64,000 bases of DNA from Archivesica marissinica. Taxonomy: Eukaryota > Mollusca > Bivalvia > Venerida > Vesicomyidae. Positions 40,856 to 52,900 of the stretch are shown here, piece after piece. Where the stretch lies: contig CM026386.1 in NCBI GenBank assembly GCA_014843695.1, positions 17,407,863 through 17,471,862 on the forward strand. The letters are read 5' to 3'. The stretch's first letter is position 1. Every line of letters begins with the position of its first letter. The notes beneath the pieces are model-generated. The model was not told where the DNA came from, ran no database searches, and worked only from the letters and a program-made list of their open reading frames with translations. Both the position numbers and the translations under genes were made by a program.

Positions 40856-43800
40856 CATACAGCCACATGTATAAACCCATCCATGACTCTACAACCACGT
40901 GTACATGTATAAACCCATCCATGACTCTACAACCACGTGTACATGTATAAACCCATCCATGACTCTACAACCACGTGTACATGTATAAACCCATCCATGA
41001 CTCTACAACCACGTGTACATGTATAAACCCATCCATGACTCTACAACCACGTGTACATGTATAAACCCATCCATGACTCTACAACCACGTGTACATGTAT
41101 AAACCCATCCATGACTCTACAACCACGTGTACATGTATAAACCCATCCATGACTCTACAACCACGTGTACGTGTATAAACCCATCCATGACTCTACAACC
41201 ACGTGTACATGTATAAACCCATCCATGACTCTACAACCACATGTACGTGTATAAACCCATCCATGACTCTACAACCACGTGTACATGTATAAACCCATCC
41301 ATGACTCTACAACCACATGTACGTGTATAAACCCATCCATGACTCTACAACCACGTGTACATGTATAAACCCATCCATGACTCTACAACCACGTGTACAT
41401 GTATAAACCCATTCATGACTCTACAACCACGTGTACATGTATAAACCCATCCATGACTCTACAACCACGTGTACATGCATAAACCCATCCATGACTCTAC
41501 AACCACGTGTACATGTATAAACCCATCCATGACTCTACAACCACGTGTACGTGTATAAACCCATCCATGACTCTACAACCACGTGTACATGTATAAACCC
41601 ATCCATGACTCTACAACCACATGTACGTGTATAAACCCATCCATGACTCTACAACCACGTGTACATGTATAAAACCATCCATGACTCTACAACCACGTGT
41701 ACATGTATAAACCCATCCATGACTCTACAACCACGTGTACATGTATAAACCCATCCATGACTCTACAACCACGTGTACGTGTATCAACCCATCTATGACT
41801 CTACAACCACGTGTACGTGTATAAACCCATCCATGACTCTACAACCACGTGTACATGTATAAACCCATCCATGACTCTACAACCATATGTACGTGTATAA
41901 ACCCATCCATGACTCTACAACCACGTGTACATGTATAAACCCATCCATGACTCTACAACCAAGTGTACATGTATAAACCCATCCATGACTCTACAACCAC
42001 GTGTACATGTATAAACCCATCCATGACTCTACAACCACGTGTACATGTATAAACCCATCCATGACTCTACAACCACGTGTACATGTATAAACCCATCCAT
42101 GACTCTACAACCACGTGTACGTGTATAAACCCATCCATGACTCTACAACCACGTGTACGTGTATAAACCCATCCATGACTCTACAACCACGTGTACATGT
42201 ATAAACCCATCCATGACTCTACAACCACATGTACGTGTATAAACCCATCCATGACTCTACAACCACGTGTACGTGTATAAACCCATCCACGACTCTACAA
42301 CCACATGTACGTGTATAAACCCATCCACGACTCTACAACCACGTGTACATGTATAAACCCATCCATGACTCTACAACCACGTGTACATGTATAAACCCAT
42401 CCATGACTCTACAACCACATGTACATGTATAAACCCATCCATGACTCTACAACCACGTGTACATGTATAAACCCATCCATGACTCTACAACCACATGTAC
42501 GTGTATAAACCCATCCATGACTCTACAACCACATGTACGTGTATAAACCCATCCACGACTCTACAACCACATGTACGTGTATAAACCCATCCATGACTCT
42601 ACAACCACATGTACGTGTATAAACCCATCCATGACTCTACAACCACATGTACGTGTATAAACCCATCCATGACTCTACAACCACATGTACGTGTATAAAC
42701 CCATCCATGACTCTGCAACCACGTGTACATGTATAAACCCATCCATGACGCTACAACCACGTGTACATGTATAAACCCATCCATGACTCTACAACCACGT
42801 GTACGTGTATAAACCCATCCATGACTCTACAACCACGTGTACATGTATAAACCCATCCATGACTCTACAACCACGTGTACATGAATAAACCCATCCATGA
42901 CTCTACAACCACGTGTACATGTATAAACCCACCCATCACTCTACAACCACGTGTACATGTATAAACCCATCCATGACTCTACAACCACGTGTACGTGTAT
43001 AAACCCATCCACGACTCTACAACCACGTGTAAATGTATAAACCCATCCATGACTCTACAACCACGTGTACATGCATAAACCCATCCATGACTCTACAACC
43101 ACGTGTACATGCATAAACCCATCCATGACTCTACAACCACGTGTACATGTATAAACCCATCTACGACTCTACAACCACGTGTACATGTATAAGCCCATCC
43201 ATGACTCTGCAACCACGTGTACATGTATAAACCCATCCATGACTCTACAACCACGTGTACGTGTATAAACCCATCCACGACTCTACAACCACGTGTAAAT
43301 GTATAAACCCGTCCATGACTCTACAACCACGTGTACATGCATAAACCCATCCATGACTCTACAACCACGTGTACATGTATAAACCCATCCATGATTCTAC
43401 AACCACGTGTACATGTATAAACCCATCTACGACTCTACAACCACGTGTACATGTATAAACCCATCCATGACTCTACAACCACGTGTACATGTATAAACCC
43501 ATCCATGACTCTACAACCACGTGTACATGTATAAGCCCATTCATGATTCTACAACCACGTGTACATGTATAAACCCATCCATGACTCTACAACCACGTGT
43601 ACATGTATAAACCCATCCATGACTCTACAACCACGTGTACGTGTATAAACCCATCCATGACTCTACAACCACGTGTACATGTATAAACCCATCCATGACT
43701 CTACAACCACGTGTACATGTATAAACCCATCCATGACTCTACAACCACGTGTACGTGTATAAACCCATCCATGACTCTACAACCACGTGTACATGTATAA

Positions 43801-46262
43801 ACCCATCCATGACTCTACAACCACATGTACGTGTATAAACCCATCCATGACTCTACAACCACGTGTACATGTATAAACCCATCCATGACTCTACAACCAC
43901 ATGTACGTGTATAAACCCATCCATGACTCTACAACCACGTGTACATGTATAAACCCATCCATGACTCTACAACCACGTGTACATGTATAAACCCATTCAT
44001 GACTCTACAACCACGTGTACATGTATAAACCCATCCATGACTCTACAACCACGTGTACATGCATAAACCCATCCATGACCCTACAACCACGTGTACATGT
44101 ATAAACCCATCCATGACTCTACAACCACATGTACGTGTATAAACCCATCCATGACTCTACAACCACGTGTACATGTATAAAACCATCCATGACTCTACAA
44201 CCACGTGTACATGTATAAACCCATCCATGACTCTACAACCACGTGTACATGTATAAACCCATCCATGACTCTACAACCACGTGTACGTGTATCAACCCAT
44301 CTATGACTCTACAACCACGTGTACGTGTATAAACCCATCCATGACTCTACAACCACGTGTACATGTATAAACCCATCTACGACTCTACAACCACGTGTAC
44401 ATGTATAAGCCCATCCATGACTCTGCAACCACGTGTACATGTATAAACCCATCCATGACTCTACAACCACGTGTACGTGTATAAACCCATCCACGACTCT
44501 ACAACCACGTGTAAATGTATAAACCCATCCATGACTCTACAACCACGTGTACATGCATAAACCCATCCATGACTCTACAACCACGTGTACATGTATAAAC
44601 CCATCCATGATTCTACAACCACGTGTACATGTATAAACCCATCTACGACTCTACAACCACGTGTACATGTATAAACCCATCCATGACTCTACAACCACGT
44701 GTACATGTATAAACCCATCCATGACTCTACAACCACATGTACATGTATAAACCCATCCATGACTCTACAACCACGTGTACATGTATAAACCCATCCATGA
44801 CTCTACAACCACATGTACGTGTATAAACCCATCCATGACTCTACAACCACGTGTACATGTATAAACCCATCCATGACTCTACAACCACGTGTACGTGTAT
44901 AAACCCATCCATGACTCTACAACCACGTGTACATGTATAAACCCATCCATGACTCTACAACCACATGTACGTGTATAAACCCATCCATGACTCTACAACC
45001 ACGTGTACATGTATAAACCCATCCATGACTCTACAACCACATGTACGTGTATAAACCCATCCATGACTCTACAACCACGTGTACATGTATAAACCCATCC
45101 ATGACTCTACAACCACATGTACGTGTATAAACCCATCCATGACTCTACAACCACGTGTACATGTATAAACCCATCCATGACTCTACAACCACGTGTACAT
45201 GTATAAACCCATCCATGACTCTACAACCACGTGTACATGTATAAACCCATCCATGACTCTACAACCACGTGTACATGTATAAACCCATCCATGACTCTAC
45301 AACCACGTGTACATGATAAACCCATCCATGACTCTACAACCACGTGTACATGTATAAACCCATCCATGACTCTACAACCACGTGTACATGTATAAACCCA
45401 TCCATGACTCTACAACCACGTGTACGTGTATAAACCCATCCATGACTCTACAACCACGTGTACATGTATAAACCCATCCATGACTCTACAACCACGTGTA
45501 CAGATAAAACCCATCCATGACTCTACAACCACGTGTACATGTATAAACCATCCATGACTCTACAACCACGTGTACATGTATAAACCCATCTACGACTCTA
45601 CAACCACGTGTACATGTATAAACCCATCCATGACTCTGCAACCACGTGTACATGTATAAACCCATCCATGACTCTACAACCACGTGTACATGTATAAACC
45701 CATCCATGACTCTACAACCACGTGTACATGTATAAACCCATCCATGACTCTACAACCACGTGTACGTGTATAAACCCATCCACGACTCTACAACCACGTG
45801 TAAATGTATAAACCCGTCCATGACTCTACAACCACGTGTACATGCATAAACCCATCCATGACTCTACAACCACGTGTACATGTATAAACCCATCCATGAT
45901 TCTACAACCACGTGTACATGTATAAACCCATCTACGACTCTACAACCACGTGTACATGTATAAACCCATCCATGACTCTACAACCACGTGTACATGTATT
46001 AACCCATCCATGACTCTACAACCACGTGTACATGTATAAGCCCATTCATGATTCTACAACCACGTGTACATGTATAAACCCATCCATGACTCTACAACCA
46101 CGTGTACATGTATAAACCCATCCATGACTCTACAACCACGTGTACGTGTATAAACCCACCCATGACTCTACAACCACGTGTACATGTATAAACCCATCCA
46201 TGACTCTACAACCACGTGTACATGTATAAACCCATCCATGACTCTACAACCACGTATACATG
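40856..46262. repeat. 38-bp satellite, about 142 units, most with CACGTG
   Basis: Unit parts: CCACGTGTACATGTATAAAC, CCATCCATGACTCTACAA; period 38 bp. CACGTG is present in most units; CACATG replaces it in a minority. Rare variants recur at about 2.5 kb (GTATCAACCC 41781/44289, CCGTCCATG 43311/45816, ATAAGCCCATTC 43531/46036) and about 1.2 kb (CATCTACGAC 43161/44377/45590), showing higher-order duplication. Confidence 0.96.
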
Positions 46263-46317
46263 TATAACCAGATTCATGACTCATCACTCGTTTGTATAAA
46301 CCTATCCATGACTCGTT

Positions 46318-46605
46318 TTTTTAATGTTTATTTATCGTCGCTACCGGTTGACCATATTAGCGGCGCCTCCTGAAGAGATTAGTTATTTTAGATTTTGGAG
46401 GATAGTGCATGATACAGACAGAGACCCATTCCAGAATCTCCTCTGGTTCTTTTACGTGCACGGTGTAAAGCACCGACACGAGACATCGATTTAACGTCCC
46501 ATCTGAAAGACTGTTAATTTTATTAGGGTCAGACGGGGGATCGAACCTGCGAGCCCTGGATTACCAGTCCAGCGTGTTACCACTGGGCTATAGATCCGCC
46601 TGTGG
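46318..46605 (-). mobile_element. SINE family A inserted at the edge of the 38-bp satellite
   Basis: Full-length, head GATCTATAGCCCAGTGGTAA to tail 1. The duplication CCATGACTCGTT (46306-46317, 46606-46617) is itself degenerate satellite sequence. Confidence 0.92.
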
Positions 46606-46617
46606 CCATGACTCGTT

Positions 46618-46989
46618 ACTCGCATGTATCTATTTATAAACATATTCCACTCACATAATTATGTAACATATTTGTAATATTCCAGTGATTGTAAATCTTA
46701 CTATTTATCCTATATATAAAGTCCACATGAAACAAAGTCACGCATTAGCTCACTGATATCACGCCACAATACACACACGTCAAAATTGCTCATACATAAT
46801 TGTTGTAGTTATGAAGTGAGCGACAAGGCAGAACAGATTATTAGAAATGTAGGAATGTATTACTAGATTGAATGAGTTTTCCAGGAATAAGTACACTGCA
46901 AGCAAAACGTTTGTTTCACATGCTTGCTCCATGCTGTATACTGGAAAGTTGTGAATCGTACAATTGTATTAAACTACCACGATGCCATG
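46618..46989. other. Single-copy AT-rich DNA, nothing recognised
   Basis: No repeat or exon recognised. Confidence 0.45.
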
Positions 46990-46990
46990 A

Positions 46991-47474
46991 GTGGAAGTAT
47001 TGATATCGCAGTGGTAGGGCGTTCGCGTCAGGTGCGAAAGGCCCGGAGTTCGAGCACAATTGGGGCCGTTACGATTGTTATATGTTATATTTCGGGTTTT
47101 ACGCCTACATCAGCACCATTTTTGGGCTATATCGCCGGCGGGCAGTTTACCTAACAACACCTTTCCTGGGCAGGCTCCGGCGGTTAACCAGTACTTTGGT
47201 GCACCAACCTCCATAAGACACTGCCAACTTTTTCATATAAATGAGACACGGCCTGAGCGGGGCTCGAACCCGTGACCATCAGTGATGATAGGTTACAGTG
47301 GTATACAAGTCAGCGACCATAACCACTCGACCACGGTTACGATTGTGTCCTTAGGCAAGGTATTTAAATTCCACGTTGCCTCTTTCTCTCTCCCTCGTGG
47401 CGATGGATTCCATCAGGAATGAGGTCTCGAGATTAATATAAGTTGTAATAACTTGTTTCGCAATCGAGCTATGC
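46991..47474 (+). mobile_element. SINE family C interrupted by a family B SINE
   Basis: Head GTGGAAGTATTGATATCGCA and B-box GAGTTCGAGCAC, then GTTACGATTGT duplicated at 47068-47078 and 47336-47346 around the insertion, then the rest of the body and tail 2. Confidence 0.92.
47079..47335 (-). mobile_element. SINE family B with tail 3, nested in family C
   Basis: Head GTGGTCGAGTGGTTATGG and B-box GGTTCGAGCCCC, B body (GGTGCACCAAAGTACTGG), but the 3' end is AAATGGTGCTGATGTAGGCG and TAAAACCCGAAATATAAC in place of tail 1. An 11-bp target duplication bounds it. Confidence 0.92.
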
Positions 47475-48238
47475 GGTATACATTGATTGAATAATGTATA
47501 CCGACACAAAAAAGAAACGGTGCACTTACCTTAAAAATATAGGTAAATTTGATTACAAAATGCGCGAAATATTGGGTAATTAGTGCAATGTGTGAATGAT
47601 TATTTTCTTCACTCATATTAGTAAATTCAATAATTCTAAAATTTGTAACGGAAAAAAACGCTCAATATACACTGAACCGAATTTCTAAACGTCCACCTAA
47701 TGTTGTATAACAGTTGAAGACAATCAGCATGTAAAGACCATAGTAGAATGCCGTCTGTTGAAAAGTCGTGCAACATGGAAACACGATGGAAATGATTTAG
47801 AATGATATTAAAATATGACATTGTATGATTCATTACAAAATGTACTTGAAATATCGAATTTAATTACAACGCTGAACATACCTGTCTGATATCAAGCATA
47901 CTCGCCCGCAAGCTCGCCCGCGTTCCACAATGGTCATTCTCGCCATATTTTCTGTTTTTTCGGTTACGGGTCGCACATAGAATAAATTGCAATCAAATTG
48001 AGCACTCACCATGCCGTGCACGTGGTCCTCATGCCAAAACTTAGGATTCAAACCTTCCGTTCCGCTTGGTCAGCCATGACAATAAATTGGTGTTTTCTTA
48101 GTGTACATTGATATATTATGGTGGATAACAATAGACTACCAATATTTGGACTAATACACAGACCCGTTACCCTAAACTCACAATTTATAAGGTGGACGTT
48201 TAGAAATTCGGTTCAGTGTAAAAGTGCACCGTTTTTTA
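47475..48238. other. Unassigned DNA with inverted segments and a possible transposase scrap
   Basis: GGTGGACGTTTAGAAATTCG and GTTCAGTGTA occur inverted at 47664-47698 and direct at 48189-48220; a GTGCACCGTTT segment follows both. On the minus strand near 47950-47890 the peptide MARMTIVERGRACG, followed by a CAG-GTATGT donor-like site, loosely resembles the start of Tc1-type transposases. Too short to call. Confidence 0.3.
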
Positions 48239-48251
48239 TGGTGTCAGTATA

Positions 48252-48525
48252 TTTTATTATGTTATATTTCGGATTTTACGCCTACATCAGCACCATTTTT
48301 AGGCTATATCGCCGGCGGGCAGTTTACCTAACAACACCTTTCCTGGGCAGGCTCCAGCGGTTAACCAGTACTTGGGTGCACCAACCACCGTAAGAAACTG
48401 CCAACTTTTTCATATAAATGAGACACGGCCGTCTGAGCGGGGCTCGAACCCGTGACCATCAGTGATGATAGGTTACAGTGGTATACAAGTCAGCGACCTT
48501 AACCACTCGACCACGGAGGCGGACC
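48252..48525 (-). mobile_element. SINE family B with tail 3 and target duplication
   Basis: Complete class II head (GTCCGCCTCCGTGGTCGAGT), B-box GGTTCGAGCCCC, body, tail 3 (GCCTAAAAATGGTGCTGATG, TAGGCGTAAAATCC). TGGTGTCAGTATA flanks it (48239-48251, 48526-48538). Confidence 0.93.
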
Positions 48526-48747
48526 TGGTGTCAGTATAGTTTTGACGTAACATTAGACCTTTGTGGAGAATTGGTTTATATAAAATTCCATAAGATATTT
48601 GATATTTTGAACTAAATGGACGTTTTTATTTTATATAGGAAATAATTGTACGACGCAGCTTTTAGGGTCGGGGGTGGCAATTAGCAGGGCCAGACAGTGT
48701 AAAGAAAACATACCTACGTGCGTCTATGGACGTTCTTTCTCTACACC

Positions 48748-48947
48748 GTCTATCAGATGGAACTTTAAACCGAGGTCTCGATTCAGTGCTGTACACCGTG
48801 CACGTAAAAAACCAGAGGATATTCTGGAATGGGTCTGTCTGTATCATTGCACTATCCCCCAAATATCTAAAATGACTAATCTCTTCAGGAGGCGTCGCTC
48901 ATATGGACAACCGGTAGCGAACTAGCGATGATAAACGTAAAACACAC
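48748..48947 (+). mobile_element. SINE family A, 5'-truncated
   Basis: Starts in the body at TATCAGATGGAACTTTAAAC, no tRNA head; tail 1 carries a small insertion (AGCGAACTAGCGATG). Confidence 0.82.
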
Positions 48948-49294
48948 ACCTTCTATATACCGGTACGCGTTATTTATTTCTATCAGTGTACCTTAAGAAC
49001 AATATGCATAGCTCATTAATTGATGCGGACTGGCTGGCATATTCATCTCGGTGTTGTGATTGCATAGACACTATATTATCACGTTGAAGTAGAGGGGATC
49101 CAGTATTATACAATAGTCCAGGGAATAACACATATTCATTTTCCCTCTATTTGAATAATGATTTTTGTCAGATAATGAAATACAATGTATGTTGACAATG
49201 AGCCAGGGAGGAATTAGCGGTGTCTGGAGGTAGATTTTACGGCTCACAAGGTTCGTTGTTTCAAGTTTGAGTCTATATCCATACTGTTCAGTAC
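48948..49294. other. Single-copy DNA, nothing recognised
   Basis: An 81-codon minus-strand frame has no known domain. Confidence 0.4.
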
Positions 49295-49706
49295 CGTAGC
49301 CAGAGGCAAAATTCAACTGAGGAAATATAAGGGGGGAGGTCCGGGGTTATATTCCCCCAGGTCTCGTGTCGGTGCTTTACACAATGCACGTAAAAGAACA
49401 ATAGGAGACTCTGGAATGGGTCTCTTGTCTGTATCATTGCACTATTCTCCAAAATCTAAAATGACTAATCTCTTCAGGAGGCGTCGCTCATATGGGCAAC
49501 CGGTAGCGACGATAAATAAACGTAAAACACACACACTCATGTTCCCCCTTAAAAGTGTGGGGGGCATAGAAACTATTTCATTCGTTTTCTGATTTAATGA
49601 GTTTAAGACGCAAAGGGATATATTTTTGCAGTTTATTTATTTCTTATCTTTTTCCTTGGTAATTTTAACCGAGGCAGCTGCCTCGATGTGCCTCAGTGTG
49701 GCTACG
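49295..49706. mobile_element. CGTAGCC-ended MITE-like repeat, interrupted by a SINE
   Basis: Left end CGTAGCCAGAGG, right end CCTCAGTGTGGCTACG, inverted. The left end matches 17386. A family A SINE (49357-49535) lies between two C/G-rich arms (ATTCCCCC and TTCCCCCTT). Confidence 0.45.
49357..49535 (+). mobile_element. SINE family A, 5'-truncated
   Basis: Begins AGGTCTCGTGTCGGTGC; tail 1 and a (CA)n end are intact. Confidence 0.85.
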
Positions 49707-49942
49707 AGCATGTTCGAGGGGCATCCGTGATCGAGAGGTTCTTACGATCGTAAGAGAACAACCGGGCAGACATATATAACTTAGAACTCGAACGATCTTT
49801 TCACCAACATGTATAGCCTTAATGCCTCTTTGATCAATCGCAGTTATTTATCAACATTTTCTAGGGGCCAACCCCATAATATCCCCTCCCACAGCACCTC
49901 ATCGCAGCTCAATATGCAATGCATCCTGCCCCTTTTCTGTTA

Positions 49943-52900
49943 TCAGGAACATTTATAACCGACAGCAGTGTATCAGGAACATTTATAACCCGACAGCAGT
50001 GTATCAGGAACATTTATGACCGACAGCTGTGTATCAGGAACATTTATAACCCGACAGCAGTGTATCAGGAACATTTATGACCGACAGCTGTGTATCCGGA
50101 ACATTTATGACCTGACAGCAGTGTATCAGGAACATTTATGACCGACAGCAGTGTATCAGGAACATCTATGACCGACAGCAGTGTATCCGACAGCAGTGTA
50201 TCAGGAACATTTATAACCGACAGCAGTGTATCAGGAACAGTTATAACCTGACAGCAGTGTATCAGGAACATTTATAACCTGACAGCAGTGTATCAGGAAC
50301 AGTTATGACCTGACAGCAGTGTATCAGGAACATTTATGACATGACAGCAGTGTATCAGGAACATCTATGACTGACAGCTGTGTATCAGGAACATTTATGA
50401 CTGACAGCAGTGTATCAGGAACATCTATGACTGACAGCTGTGTATCAGGAACATCAATGACTGACATCAGTGTATCAGGAACATCTATGACTGACAGCAG
50501 TGTATCAGGAACAGTTATGACCGACAGCTGTGTATCAGGAACATATATGACCGACAGCTGTGTATCAGGAACATATATGACTGACAGCTGTGTATCAGGA
50601 ACATTTATGACCGACAGCTGTGTATCAGGAACATTTATGACCTGACAGCAGTGTATCAGGAACATTTATGACCGACAGCAGTGTATCAGGAACATTTATG
50701 ACCGACAGCAGTGTATCCGACAGCAGTGTATCAGGAACATTTATAACCGACAGCAATGTATCAGGAACATTTATAACCTGACAGCAGTGTATCAGGAACA
50801 TTTATGACCTGACAGCAGTGTATCAGGAACATTTATGACCTGACAGCAGTGTATCAGGAACATCTATGACTGACAGCTGTGTATCAGGAACATTTATGAC
50901 TGACAGCAGTGTATCAGGAACATCTATGACTGACAGCTGTGTATCAGGAACATCTATGACTGACATCTGTGTATCAGGAACATCTATGACTGACAGCAGT
51001 GTATCAGGAACAGTTATGACCGACAGCTGTGTATCAGGAACATCTATGACCGACAGCTGTGTATCAGGAACATATATGACTGACAGCGGTGTATCAGGAA
51101 CATTTATGACTGACAGCAGTGTATCAGGAACATCTATGACTGACAGCAGTGTATCAGGAACATCTATGACTGACAGCTGTGTATCGGGAACATCTATGAC
51201 TGAGAGCAGTGTATCAGGAACATTTATGACCCGACAGCAGTGTATCAGGAACATTTATGACCTGACAGCAGTGTATCAGGAACATTTATAACCTGACAGC
51301 AGTGTACCAGGAACATTTATAACCTGACAGCAGTGTATCAGGAACATTTATGACTGACAGCAGTGTATCAGGAACATTTATGACTGACAGCAGTGTATCA
51401 GGAACATCTATGACTGACAGCTGTGTATCAGGAACATCTATGACTGACAGCTGTGTATCAGGAACATATATGACTGATAGCAGTGTATCAGGAACATCAA
51501 TGACTGACAGCAGTGTATAAGGAACAGTTATGACCGACAGCTGTGTATCTGGAACATCTATGACCGACAGCTGTGTATCAGGAACATCTATGACTGACAG
51601 CTGTGTATCAGGAACATATATGACTGACAGCTGTGTATCAGGAACATTTATGACTGACAGCAGTATATCAGGAACATCTATGACTGACAGCAGTGTATCA
51701 GGAACATCTATGACTGACAGCTGTGTATCGGGAACATCTATGACTGAGAGCAGTGTATCAGGAACATTTATGACCCGACAGCAGTGTATCAGGAACATTT
51801 ATGACCTGACAGCAGTGTATCAGGAACATTTATAACATGACAGCAGTGTATCAGGAACATTTATAACCTGACAGCAGTGTATCAGGAACATTTATGACTG
51901 ACAGCAGTGTATCAGGAACATTTATGACTGACAGCAGTGTATCAGGAACATCTATGACTGACAGCTGTGTATCAGGAACATCTATGACTGACAGCTGTGT
52001 ATCAGGAACATCTATGACTGACAGCTGTGTATCAGGAACATATATGACTGACAGCAGTGTATCAGGAACATCAATGACTGACAGCAGTGTATAAGGAACA
52101 GTTATGACCGACAGCTGTGTATCAGGAACATCTATGACCGACAGCTGTGTATCAGGAACATCTATGACTGACAGCTGTGTATCAGGAACATTTATGACTG
52201 ACAGCAGTATATCAGGAACATCTATGACTGACAGCAGTGTATCAGGAACATCTATGACTGACAGCTGTGTATCGGGAACATCTATGACAGAGAGCAGTGT
52301 ATCAGGAACATTTATGACCCGACATCAGTGTATCAGGAACAGTTATGACCTGACAGCAGTGTATCAGGAACATTTATAACCTGACAGCAGTGTATCAGGA
52401 ACATTTATAACCTGACAGCAGTGTATCAGGAACATTTATGACTGACAGCAGTGTATCAGGAACAGTTATGACCTGACAGCAGTGTATCAGGAACATGTAT
52501 AACCTGAGAGCAGTGTATCAGGAACATTTATAACCTGACAGCAGTGTATCAGGAACATTTATGACTGACAGCAGTGTATCAGGAACATTTATGACTGACA
52601 GCAGTGTATCAGGAACATCTATGACTGACATCTGTGTATCAGGAATATTTATGACCCGACAGCAGTGTATCAGGAACATTTATGACTGACAGCAGTGTAT
52701 CAGGATCATCTATGACTGACAGCAGTGTATCAGGAACATCTATGACTGACAGCAGTGTATCAGGAACATTTATGACCGACAGCAGTGTATCCGACAGCAG
52801 TGTATCAGGAACATTTATGACCTGACAGCAGTGTATCAGGAACATTTATGACTGACAGCGGTGTATCAGGAACATCTATGACTGACATCTGTGTATCAGG

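Noticed and set aside
47060..47275. Plus-strand frames around 46924-47275 and 48118-48393 as genes
   Set aside because: They run through the antisense strand of SINE family B and the ends of family C.
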